Source of the DNA: an uncultured Thermanaerothrix sp.
GTDB taxonomy: Bacteria > Chloroflexota > Anaerolineae > Anaerolineales > Anaerolineaceae
NCBI RefSeq assembly: GCF_938028735.1
Contig: NZ_CALIMF010000002.1
Location: 62,001-126,000, forward strand
Length of the DNA stretch: 64,000 bases
Direction of reading: 5' to 3'
Every line of letters starts with the position of its first letter. Position 1 is the stretch's first letter. A program made the translations under genes and the position numbers. The notes below the pieces were generated by a model. The model was not told the origin of the DNA. It searched no databases and saw only the letters and a list, made by a program, of their open reading frames with translations. Below, in pieces: positions 57,404-64,000 of the stretch.

Positions 57404-58338
57404 CCTACCTCCACCGGCACCGGCACCGCCGCGATAATTTCGCCAATTAAATCTTCACGACGACGCCCACGCAGCATGGCTTGCGGGGAAACGATCAAGC
57501 GATGCCCCAACACATAGGGGGCAACGCGCTTAACATCATCAGGCAACACAAATTCTCGCCCTGCAAGAGCTGCCCAAGCCTGGGCCATATAAAACAAATT
57601 CAATGTGGCTCGTGGGCTAGCGCCCAACTGTATCTCGGGGTTTTCGCGGGTTGCCTGGGCAATGCGCACCATATAATCCCGCACCGAAGCCTCCACGCGC
57701 ACTTCCCGCCGCATCGCCTGCGCCTCACGAACGCCCTTTGGATCAGTGACCGCAGCCAGCATCTCCAGTGGATCTGTGGCCTGAAATCGCTCCAACATTC
57801 GGCCTTCTTCCTCAGGCGTAGGGTATCCCAGCCCAATCTTAATCATGAATCGGTCAATTTGGGCTTCAGGCAGGGGGAATGTCCCCTCAAGTTCAACCGG
57901 GTTTTGGGTGGCAATCACCATAAACGGGCGAGGCAGAGGGCGAGTGACTCCATCACCGGTCACCTGGCGCTCTTGCATGGCTTCCAGCAATGCCGACTGA
58001 GTGCGTGGAGTCGCCCGGTTAATCTCATCAGCCAGCACAATATTCGCCATAATTGGCCCCGGCCGATATTCAAAATCTTGAGTTTTCTGATTGAACCACA
58101 TCAACCCCGTGACATCTGAAGGGAGCAAGTCGGGGGTGAATTGAATACGGCGAAAGGTGCATCCCAATGAAATGGCCAGCGCCCGAGCCAGCGTCGTTTT
58201 GCCGGTACCTGGCACATCCTCAAGCAGCACGTGACCTTCGCATAAAATAGCCGCCAGGATCAAGCGAATGGCTTCGTCCTTCCCCACTACCACCTTCTGA
58301 ACATTCTCAAGCACACGTTCGACAAAGGATTTTAGCAA
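57400..58338 (-). CDS. MoxR-family AAA+ ATPase
   Basis: 312 residues, standard MoxR length. Walker A DVPGTGKTT, Walker B NIVLADEINRATPRTQ, sensor-1 ATQNP and the arginine-finger region AQIDRFMIK are intact. It is a chaperone-like ATPase acting with VWA-type proteins, here DUF58. It is first of the three-gene set MoxR, DUF58 and DUF4129. Confidence 0.95.
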   Translation of the reverse strand: MLKSFVERVLENVQKVVVGKDEAIRLILAAILCEGHVLLEDVPGTGKTTLARALAISLGCTFRRIQFTPDLLPSDVTGLMWFNQKTQDFEYRPGPIMANIVLADEINRATPRTQSALLEAMQERQVTGDGVTRPLPRPFMVIATQNPVELEGTFPLPEAQIDRFMIKIGLGYPTPEEEGRMLERFQATDPLEMLAAVTDPKGVREAQAMRREVRVEASVRDYMVRIAQATRENPEIQLGASPRATLNLFYMAQAWAALAGREFVLPDDVKRVAPYVLGHRLIVSPQAMLRGRRREDLIGEIIAAVPVPVEVG

Positions 58339-58362
58339 TGCTCACCTCCCAAATGATAAGGG

Positions 58363-59157
58363 TCAAGCCTGGGGCAATATCCACAAATCATCCCCGGTCT
58401 GGGCTTTCAGAGTCGCCTCGGCGTTCCCATTCACAACGCACAGACTCAAGAACCCTGTGCTATCAAACATAGCGATCAAATCGCCCGGATGTCCCTCGCC
58501 AAAAGTGGCGACAATCTCATTAATTTCGCGATCCTTATAACAAATTTTCCATTGTCCTCTCCCTTCAAGATGCACCGGAGCAATATTGGTAATCAGATTA
58601 CCAAAGCCGTCAATGTAAATGATCTGACCACGCCAGCCACCTTGTTCTGGCGTGGGTTCGGGAATTGGGATCAGAACTGGGTCCTCCACAGCCAGACCTA
58701 AGGCATCCAGGGCCACTCCCGTAGCCAAATGCGCAGCCACCGGGGCAAAAATATCGCGTCCATGAAAGGAACGGCTCACAGTGGGCAGCCAGTAAGACGG
58801 CTGAGTCAAACGTACGAAACGCATTGACCACCGTTGCATCGTGGCTTCGCGCACCACTAGGGTTAATAACCCATTATCGGGTGCCACAAAGTAATAATCG
58901 CCAATTTGAGCGGCTAGCGGGCGCCGCGGGGTGCCGACCCCAGGATCCACAACCGCAACGAAGACAGTCTCACGGGGGAAATAAGGGTAGGCCTGCGCTA
59001 ACAGAAAGGCTCCCTCAAAGATATTCTGAGGCCTCACAGCATGGGTAATATCGGCAATTTGCACACCGGGGGCAATCCTCCAGATAACGCCCTTCATCAC
59101 CCCCACGTAATGATCACGATAGCCAAAATCCGTCAACAAGGCAACAACCTGCGCCAT
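58363..59157 (-). CDS. S-adenosyl-L-methionine hydrolase (DUF62 family)
   Basis: 264 residues. LLTDFGYRDHYVG, VDPGVGT and APDNGLLT define the SAM hydroxide adenosyltransferase family. The Asp71, Arg78 and His132 triad (VDPGVGTPRR; FHGRD) is kept, matching enzymes that use water to split SAM into adenosine and methionine rather than the chlorinases and fluorinases. I chose ATG 59157 (MAQVVALL) with GGGAG upstream; earlier in-frame codons run through the promoter. The SET gene lies 113 bp upstream. Confidence 0.92.
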   Translation of the reverse strand: MAQVVALLTDFGYRDHYVGVMKGVIWRIAPGVQIADITHAVRPQNIFEGAFLLAQAYPYFPRETVFVAVVDPGVGTPRRPLAAQIGDYYFVAPDNGLLTLVVREATMQRWSMRFVRLTQPSYWLPTVSRSFHGRDIFAPVAAHLATGVALDALGLAVEDPVLIPIPEPTPEQGGWRGQIIYIDGFGNLITNIAPVHLEGRGQWKICYKDREINEIVATFGEGHPGDLIAMFDSTGFLSLCVVNGNAEATLKAQTGDDLWILPQA

Positions 59158-59197
59158 TCTCACTCCCGAACACACTTCATAGAGTAGTAGCGTGAAA

Positions 59198-59206
59198 ATC
59201 ATACCA
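59198..59206 (-). promoter_or_regulatory. Extended -10 promoter for the SAM hydrolase
   Basis: Minus strand TGG (59206-59204) then TATGAT (59203-59198); expected start near 59191. The -35 is weak. Confidence 0.5.
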
Positions 59207-59270
59207 CAACCAGAGCATCCTTCTCGCTCCGGTTCAGCTCTAATAAGTGCCTCACCTTGCTCAGGCCTCC

Positions 59271-59804
59271 TCAAATGATTGCGCTTAGCACCTCCTGACG
59301 CATCTTATCAATGCGCCGCTGTAAATAAGGGGAGAAATAGCCTCGGTAACGCTCCTGAAGCGCTGGCAACATCCAATCGCGACCAGTGACAATGCCGCGA
59401 CACAGCGGTGAACCACAATGACATTCAAATTCATCGTAGTCGCTTGAATCACTCATGGCATAGTCAAAACAGGCCTCTTCCCCTATCGCAATATCGCGTA
59501 TGGCTACCAAGGTAATCGGAGAACTCAAGCCACAATTGGGATCACAGGAATGATTAAAATAATCCGCCGGCTCGCCATACGTTAAGGGCACCATATAGAG
59601 ATCATCTTCGATCTGAATGCTATGCACCCGCCGCTCCATCGGTAAAAGGCGCAACTGTTCACCCGTTAGAACCTGTCCTCCCCAGACGGCCAGCAATTCC
59701 CCTGCGCGAATGGGTTCTCGAGCAAAAAGTCCCAAACCCTTCTCTCCCGAGCAGGGCCGTAACTCTAGTTTTGGAGAGCAGTAAGAACACGTACTGAACT
59801 GCAT
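59271..59804 (-). CDS. SET-domain protein methyltransferase
   Basis: 177 residues. The SET fold is complete: GEKGLGLFA, the NHSC motif (84-87) and the catalytic Tyr (about 115) in CFDYAM, followed by a post-SET zinc cluster (CHCGSPLCRG, Cys128, 130, 135). An N-terminal CSYC pair may bind metal. It should methylate lysine in a protein using SAM; the target is unknown. Bacterial SET proteins are mostly acquired from eukaryotes or found in host-associated lineages, so this is notable. A roughly 280-nt leader precedes it. SD is GAGAGG before the ATG. Confidence 0.88.
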   Translation of the reverse strand: MQFSTCSYCSPKLELRPCSGEKGLGLFAREPIRAGELLAVWGGQVLTGEQLRLLPMERRVHSIQIEDDLYMVPLTYGEPADYFNHSCDPNCGLSSPITLVAIRDIAIGEEACFDYAMSDSSDYDEFECHCGSPLCRGIVTGRDWMLPALQERYRGYFSPYLQRRIDKMRQEVLSAII

Positions 59805-59844
59805 ATGTCCTCTCTAAAAAGTCAATGTCTTTAGCGCCCTTCCT

Positions 59845-59876
59845 GCGTATCTCTACAAATTAGTAACCCCATACGC
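59845..59876 (-). promoter_or_regulatory. Hairpin in the leader before the SET gene
   Basis: GCGTAT and ATACGC form a perfect 6-bp inverted repeat with a 20-nt loop, inside the leader between the terminator-like hairpin and the SET start. Within it, on the minus strand, lies a 13-codon reading frame starting ATGGGG with no ribosome site. Confidence 0.35.
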
Positions 59877-59931
59877 TTATCTCCAACCAACCACCTCCTC
59901 TATGTTGATCTTACGGTTTTTACAGCAGGCC

Positions 59932-59960
59932 AAAAGAAAAAATCACCCACCAAGGGGTGA
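59932..59960 (-). terminator. Minus-strand intrinsic terminator or attenuator
   Basis: Minus strand TCACCC-CTTGGT-GGGTGA (59960-59943), then TTTTTTCTTTT. It points away from the dodecin gene, and no minus-strand gene lies between it and the promoter at 60089, so it ends either a small RNA or the SET leader. Confidence 0.66.
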
Positions 59961-60083
59961 AAAAGAGAATCTATTGAGATCACTCTGCCAGGTGAACTAG
60001 AAAGAACAGTGCGTTCTAAGCAACAACACAAACCCTTGTACGCTTAACCAGCCTCCAATTTCAAGGTTAAGAACCTACGTGTG
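59961..60083 (-). ncRNA. Candidate small RNA or attenuated leader
   Basis: A transcript from about 60082 to the terminator would be roughly 150 nt. Inside it CTTAACC pairs with GGTTAAG (7 bp) and AGAAC with GTTCT (5 bp), in addition to the terminal hairpin. No ORF of note. It could be a free sRNA or the first part of a conditional leader for the SET gene. Not a known riboswitch class to my eye. Confidence 0.45.
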
Positions 60084-60088
60084 ACCCA

Positions 60089-60097
60089 ATTATATCA
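60089..60097 (-). promoter_or_regulatory. Orphan minus-strand extended -10 promoter
   Basis: TGA followed by TATAAT (60094-60089 on the minus strand). Expected start near 60082. The -35-like TTGGGT (60119-60114) is 19 bp upstream. It is the only good promoter in the 59805-60223 gap. Confidence 0.58.
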
Positions 60098-60223
60098 GGA
60101 TCCCCACATTCGTACCCAATTTTGGCCATTTTCCTTTAGAATCAGGGCATCTGGAAATCCGCACCCTTGGCCTAGCAATCGGCAAACGGGGATTGGCTAG
60201 AAAACGCTTGGAGGAGGCAGACA

Positions 60224-60430
60224 ATGAATAAGGTTTATAAAACCATCGAGATTACCGGCACCTCAGATGTCAGCATTGAGGATGCCATCCAAACTGCCAT
60301 TGGACGAGCTGCGCAAACCCTGCGTCATTTACAGTGGTTTGAGGTCAGCGAGATTCGTGGACGTATCGAGGGTGATCATGTAGGACAATGGCAAGTTACC
60401 ATTAAGATTGGGTTTACCTTGGAAGAGTAA
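60224..60430 (+). CDS. Dodecin
   Basis: 68 residues. The flavin-stacking Trp38 (LQWFEV), and [11 protein letters not shown] near the C-terminus, mark the dodecamer-forming flavin-storage family. It binds riboflavin or FMN in pairs and limits photochemical damage. GGAGGAGG precedes the ATG. Upstream CTAGC-AATC and GATTGGCTAG (60171-60200) make an imperfect hairpin. Monocistronic by position. Confidence 0.94.
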   Translation: MNKVYKTIEITGTSDVSIEDAIQTAIGRAAQTLRHLQWFEVSEIRGRIEGDHVGQWQVTIKIGFTLEE

Positions 60431-60514
60431 TCTCTACTCGGCTTCTTGTTCCGTCTTCCGTAACCTACAATCCCTTCGGGAAAGGCACGGCTTTTCCCGC
60501 GATGGAATGTGTTT

Positions 60515-61435
60515 ATGAACAATACCCGGTTGAAATCCGACTTAACTTTGCTCCTGGCCGCCGCGATCTGGGGAAGTGGCTTTGTGGCTCAGAAGATCGC
60601 TTCTGCTGAAATCTCTAGTTTCGTTTTCAATGGACTGCGCTTCACAGCCGGAGGGATTTTACTTGCTCTGGGGTTGCGTTTCAATTTTCCCACCCGCCTA
60701 AAAGATTGGCGATGGGTCCTCCTGGGAGGCATTTTGCTCTTCGGAGGAAGTACGCTTCAGCAAATCGGGATTGCTACCACCACAGCCGCCAATGCCGGCT
60801 TTATCACAGGCCTTTATGTAGTCATTATTCCCATCTTGCTCTTTATTTTCGGGCGTCAGCGTCCTGGCTGGTATGTCTGGGCAGCCGCTGGAATGGCCGT
60901 CACGGGAACACTGCTCCTCAGTAGCGGCTCCCTGCGCATCCAGCTCAACACCGGTGATACTATCGTCCTCGGCGGGGCTTTGGTATGGGCTCTTCATGTG
61001 ATTGTTGTAGGCAAGGCAGCCAATCGAATGAATAGCCTGCAATTTGCAGCAGGTCAGGCGCTTATCTGTGGCCTACTCAACCTGGCTATCGTATGGGGAT
61101 GGCCCCAAGAAAACCGGTTAATCATGAGCCCAACCACTCTTCTGGCAATTGCCTACTCGGCAGTGTTTATTGTTAGCCTGGCCTTTACCTTGCAGGTAAT
61201 GGGACAACGGTATGCCCCACCCACAGACGCGGCGATTCTATTTAGCAGTGAGGCCGTATTTGCCGCGCTTTTCGGAGCGCTCCTTTTGGGGGAACGGCTT
61301 CAGCCCGTCCAATGGCTGGGGGCTGCTCTCATCTTTGCTGCAATGCTGCTTTCTCAGGGACACGTCCTTTTGAGCTCGGACCTCTCAGTCTCACCTGCAC
61401 CTATGTCCCGGCCTGCAGATACTTCCTCCGACTAA
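60515..61435 (+). CDS. EamA-family (DMT) permease
   Basis: 306 residues with ten helices in two repeats (about 10-145 and 150-285): LLLAAAIWGSGFVAQK at the start and SEAVFAALFGALLLGERL at the family's diagnostic tenth-helix region. It probably exports a small metabolite or drug. ATG 60515 is preferred over GTG 60509. Between it and dodecin, CGGGAAA and TTTCCCG (60477-60499) form a 7-bp hairpin without a T-run. Confidence 0.88.
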   Translation: MNNTRLKSDLTLLLAAAIWGSGFVAQKIASAEISSFVFNGLRFTAGGILLALGLRFNFPTRLKDWRWVLLGGILLFGGSTLQQIGIATTTAANAGFITGLYVVIIPILLFIFGRQRPGWYVWAAAGMAVTGTLLLSSGSLRIQLNTGDTIVLGGALVWALHVIVVGKAANRMNSLQFAAGQALICGLLNLAIVWGWPQENRLIMSPTTLLAIAYSAVFIVSLAFTLQVMGQRYAPPTDAAILFSSEAVFAALFGALLLGERLQPVQWLGAALIFAAMLLSQGHVLLSSDLSVSPAPMSRPADTSSD

Positions 61436-61532
61436 GGGCGCTCTGAATCACCCACCTTTCTCCAGCACCGTCCGCAACCCAAACTTGTTTTCTGCGTAGA
61501 ATATTGCAGAGATTGCAAGCCGGTGGAACAAG

Positions 61533-62126
61533 GTGATAGCAGAGCCCGACTCAGCCCTCTTAAGGCATGCTCAACAAGATATTGAAGCCTTTAGCCAGGT
61601 TGTGGTTACCTATCAAACCCCGGTATTTAATTTATGTTACCGCATGCTGGGTGATTCTCAAGAGGCTGAAGATGCAGCCCAAGAAACATTCTGGCGCGCT
61701 TTTCGGTCGCTTCATCGCTACGATCCTTCGCGTTCATTCTTGACCTGGCTGCTATCCATCGCAGCCCATTACTGTATTGACCAGCTCCGCAAACGACGCA
61801 CACCTGTAGAAAGCATCCAAGAATGGACGGACGAACTTCTCCCCGGTTCAGCGCCCAACCCCGAGGCTCAATATGTCCAATACGAAGAACACCAACGCAT
61901 TCAGCGGTTGCTCATGCGCTTGGAACCCCATGAGCGTGCTGTCTTAATCTTACGCTACTGGTATGAAATGAGTGAATTAGAAATGGCTGAAATACTCTCG
62001 ATCTCGACCAGCGCGGTTAAGAGTCGCCTCCACCGTGCCCGCCAAAAAATGGCCATTTTATGGAAGGAAGAACAACACAGTGGTTCTGCCCCCAAGGAGT
62101 CAATCCATGAAGCACCCGCCTATTGA
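61533..62126 (+). CDS. ECF-type RNA polymerase sigma factor
   Basis: 197 residues. Region 2 has RMLGDSQEAEDAAQETFWRAF and region 4 has the helix-turn-helix SISTSAVKSRLHRARQ. No regions 1 or 3, so ECF group. It starts with GTG (61533) after GGTGG. A zinc-binding anti-sigma gene overlaps its end by 20 bases, the usual pairing. Its regulon, target promoters and signal are unknown; two envelope genes follow. Confidence 0.93.
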   Translation: MIAEPDSALLRHAQQDIEAFSQVVVTYQTPVFNLCYRMLGDSQEAEDAAQETFWRAFRSLHRYDPSRSFLTWLLSIAAHYCIDQLRKRRTPVESIQEWTDELLPGSAPNPEAQYVQYEEHQRIQRLLMRLEPHERAVLILRYWYEMSELEMAEILSISTSAVKSRLHRARQKMAILWKEEQHSGSAPKESIHEAPAY

Positions 62127-62646
62127 AACCTGGTTCTGTGAGATGGGATGCTCCGAAATTCAGTCCCAGGACATGAAGGCCCATTTAGAAACATGTGTAC
62201 ATTGCCGTGAATCCTACCTGGCTTGGCAGGAGGTCAGAGAAGAAATCAAACGCCTGCCTTTGATTGCCCCTCCCCCGGCGTTTTCCAACCGCTGGGAGTC
62301 TTATGCCCGGGCCCAAATGCAGCGCTCTTTTCAGGCCACTTGGACATGGATCGACTTTGTGGTAGGGGTGGTGCTCTTAATTCTGGTGAGTTGTATAGCG
62401 CTTTTGGTTCTCTTTTGGGATTCCAACTTCGTCGCCGAGGGAATCGCGCACCTCATCCGATTCCTGACACGTCTGCCCTCGACCTGGCTTTATATCCGCT
62501 ACGCCACTGTTTTCTGGCTGCGTGAAACCCCACCCTACTGGTTACCAGCAATTGGTTTCATCCTTTACGCTTGGATCCTTCTCCCCTTGAGTGCCTGGTG
62601 TTACACACTCGCCAAACTCACCCTACAAGGAGCAAAAACCCCATGA
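62107..62646 (+). CDS. ZAS-type anti-sigma factor (membrane)
   Basis: 179 residues. The N-terminus holds the HxxxCxxC motif (HLETCVHC), the zinc-associated anti-sigma signature, and the rest carries about two to three helices (near 77-103 and 120-175). It should hold the ECF factor at the membrane until a signal arrives. I chose ATG 62107 with AAGGAG eight bases upstream. ATGA overlap with the next gene. Confidence 0.85.
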   Translation: MKHPPIETWFCEMGCSEIQSQDMKAHLETCVHCRESYLAWQEVREEIKRLPLIAPPPAFSNRWESYARAQMQRSFQATWTWIDFVVGVVLLILVSCIALLVLFWDSNFVAEGIAHLIRFLTRLPSTWLYIRYATVFWLRETPPYWLPAIGFILYAWILLPLSAWCYTLAKLTLQGAKTP

Positions 62647-63713
62647 AGACGAGACACATTACTTTATGCTTAATCTTTGCGGTCAGCCTAATCCTTCCAC
62701 TTGGATCATGGCGCCCCGCCCTCGCCAAGCCCCTGCTATCTCCTTACCCACAAACCCTCAAGGGCGATCGCCTAGTGATTGGAGAAACCTTTGTCCTGCA
62801 GAGCGGTGAAACCCTCGAGGGAGACCTGGTAATTATAGGGGGTACCGCCGAGGTGCAGAAAGGCGCTACCGTCAACGGAGATATTGATTTGCTGGGTGGC
62901 TCGTTGAAACTGGCGGGAGAAGTGGTTGCCAGCATTAACGCCGTTGGAGCAACGCTTGAATTTGAGGAGGGCGCCCTGATCCGAGGAGATATTCACGCTA
63001 TGGCCTGTTCAATCTCGGGATTAGAGAAAGTCACCCTGATGGGCAGTCTTAATACTTTCAGCCCCTCAACTGGCGTTTGGCGAGCCCCGGTTTTCCGCTG
63101 GCAACCCTGGGCCAATGTGCCCACAGAACCCTTCAATTTCCTGCAGCGCGCTTTTCTTAACCTTCTACGCACACTAGCGATTGCTCTTCTGGCACTGCTA
63201 ATTGCCTTGATTCTGCCAATGCCCCTAGATCGCATCAGCCAAACGCTCACGTACGAGCCTTTCCTTAGCGGCGGTTTGGGATTGTTGACGCTACTGGTTA
63301 TACCAGCGGTATTAGTGATTCTGCTGATCACCATTATTCTGATCCCAGTGGCACTAGCAGGGTTGATGATTCTGGCTCTAGCGCTACTGCTGGGATGGGT
63401 CGCCGTCGGATACGAAATCGGAAATCGTCTGGCCAACCTCTTCAAGAGCATTTGGAGCCCTCCTGTGACTGCCGGGATTGGCACATTGATACTTGGACTT
63501 GTCCTGTACTTGCTGGGATATGTGCCCTGTCTGGGCGGAATCCTAAGTTTTTTGATCGGATGCTGGGGTCTAGGTGCCGTTCTGTTAAGTCGTTTCGGCA
63601 CCCAGGTCTTCCGTACCAACACACCTGTCCCTTCCGCTCCAGATTATCCAGGGATTACCCCAACCCGGCTATCGCCTTCCGATGAAGAGGAGAAAGAAGG
63701 AGAAAACCCATGA
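62643..63713 (+). CDS. Polymer-forming beta-helix protein with membrane domain
   Basis: 356 residues. A signal peptide (cleavage near ALA-KPLL, about 29-30) leads into repeated short beta-strands of the bactofilin-like pattern (GETLEGDLVIIGG, GATVNGDIDLLGG, GALIRGDIHA), then about four to five helices in the C-terminal half. The last 25 residues are charged. A fixed, extracytoplasmic polymer-like scaffold is plausible. AAGGAG precedes the ATG at 62643. Regulated with its sigma factor, probably. Confidence 0.78.
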   Translation: MKTRHITLCLIFAVSLILPLGSWRPALAKPLLSPYPQTLKGDRLVIGETFVLQSGETLEGDLVIIGGTAEVQKGATVNGDIDLLGGSLKLAGEVVASINAVGATLEFEEGALIRGDIHAMACSISGLEKVTLMGSLNTFSPSTGVWRAPVFRWQPWANVPTEPFNFLQRAFLNLLRTLAIALLALLIALILPMPLDRISQTLTYEPFLSGGLGLLTLLVIPAVLVILLITIILIPVALAGLMILALALLLGWVAVGYEIGNRLANLFKSIWSPPVTAGIGTLILGLVLYLLGYVPCLGGILSFLIGCWGLGAVLLSRFGTQVFRTNTPVPSAPDYPGITPTRLSPSDEEEKEGENP

Positions 63714-64000
63714 AACGAATTTCAAAGGCCTTTCCAGTTGGTCTGATCCTGCTAAGCCTAACACTGTTGAGTTCACTGGCTTGCTCCATTACTGTCAACC
63801 TACCCAATATTCGTGTGCCAACGCTTCAAACGACTACTCCGGTTGTCATGACCGTTGACGAGCCACTCCCCGCAGATAGCGCGCAAGCCATCAAATTACG
63901 TTTGGAAATGGGAATGGGGCAACTGACCCTCCAACCGGGCGCTCGGAGCCTACTCCAGGGTAGCATTCGCTACAATGTCCCCGAATGGGAGCCTCAAATC
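63710..64000 (+). CDS. Lipoprotein, toast_rack-like (partial)
   Basis: Only the first 97 codons lie in the window. The lipoprotein signal ends in SLAC (Cys25). The following IKLRLEMGMGQLTLQPGA and GSIRYNVPEWEP resemble the N-terminal toast_rack / LiaF-type domain of extracytoplasmic envelope-stress proteins. It overlaps the previous gene by ATGA and so belongs to the sigma operon. Full length cannot be judged. Confidence 0.72.
   Translation, partial: MKRISKAFPVGLILLSLTLLSSLACSITVNLPNIRVPTLQTTTPVVMTVDEPLPADSAQAIKLRLEMGMGQLTLQPGARSLLQGSIRYNVPEWEPQI

Noticed and set aside
59982-60223. tRNA or 6S RNA in the intergenic gap
   Set aside because: No TTCGANNC T-loop, no acceptor stem and no 6S-like long central bubble could be found.
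60477-60499. Hairpin between dodecin and EamA gene as a terminator
   Set aside because: The 7-bp stem has its T-rich part in the loop and no T-run after it, so it does not meet intrinsic-terminator criteria.

Overview
The window is a gene-dense (about 95% coding) 64 kb stretch of a bacterial chromosome with no rRNA, tRNA, CRISPR array, transposase or phage gene that I can see. The mix of genes suggests a Chloroflexota bacterium, probably class Anaerolineae: a single-cluster ferredoxin, a full HrcA/CIRCE heat-shock operon, DUF951 and DUF2905 proteins, a branched-chain amino-acid ABC importer, a secreted family-3 glycosidase, MoxR/DUF58/DUF4129 genes, and no lipid A or outer-membrane genes. This placement rests on remembered gene content, not on a search. 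Both edges cut genes (a GH3 glycosidase on the left, a lipoprotein on the right).

Layout. 1-3404 (minus): AAA+ ATPase, glycerophosphodiester phosphodiesterase, secreted GH3 protein. 3506-4192: a family-2 glycosyltransferase. 4195-7021 (minus): alr and recJ. 7296-9638: lysine 2,3-aminomutase with an aldo/keto reductase, closed by a strong terminator. 10511-15780: livJHMGF importer with a long structured leader, followed by a PflX-like radical-SAM gene. 16712-21812: glgX, a second aldo/keto reductase and a Rel/SpoT homologue whose synthetase half looks dead. 21877-22410: SlyD-like FKBP. 22543-28272: dTDP-rhamnose genes (rfbCBAD) with Wzz- and Wzy-like genes. 28167-38326 (minus): an 11-gene chain from DUF951 through a lipid glycosyltransferase, tsaE, tsaB, rimI and uracil-DNA glycosylase into nucleotide-sugar, flippase and glycosyltransferase genes; the two glycan clusters meet tail to tail and overlap. 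38398-43783: site-2 protease, tyrA, ferredoxin, galK, a phosphoribosyltransferase, DUF2905 and nicotinate phosphoribosyltransferase. 43793-49547 (minus): hrcA-grpE-dnaK-dnaJ-prmA under a perfect CIRCE. 49736-54733: permease, tgt, uppP, udk, VTT protein. 54789-59804 (minus): DUF4129, DUF58, MoxR, SAM hydrolase, SET-domain protein. 60224-64000: dodecin, EamA exporter, and an ECF sigma / ZAS anti-sigma / beta-helix membrane protein / lipoprotein operon.

How the parts work together. dTDP-rhamnose, UDP-sugar dehydrogenase/epimerase, flippase, polymerase, chain-length protein, glycosyltransferases and undecaprenyl-pyrophosphate phosphatase make a coherent surface-polysaccharide supply and export set. 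alr and uppP feed peptidoglycan. The heat-shock genes are HrcA-controlled. The sigma/anti-sigma operon looks like an envelope-stress regulon.

The most distinctive signals are in the DNA between genes. Consensus SigA promoters are often extended -10 (TGN-TATAAT). At least five genes (GT2, alr, tsaE, DUF951, udk) have a -10 box placed so that transcription would start on, or within about two bases of, the ATG, which predicts leaderless mRNAs. A minus-strand promoter and intrinsic terminator in the 420-bp gap at 59805-60223 predict a small RNA or an attenuated leader for the SET-domain gene. The nicotinate phosphoribosyltransferase promoter carries three short perfect palindromes. No wholly new multi-gene system can be claimed from sequence alone.
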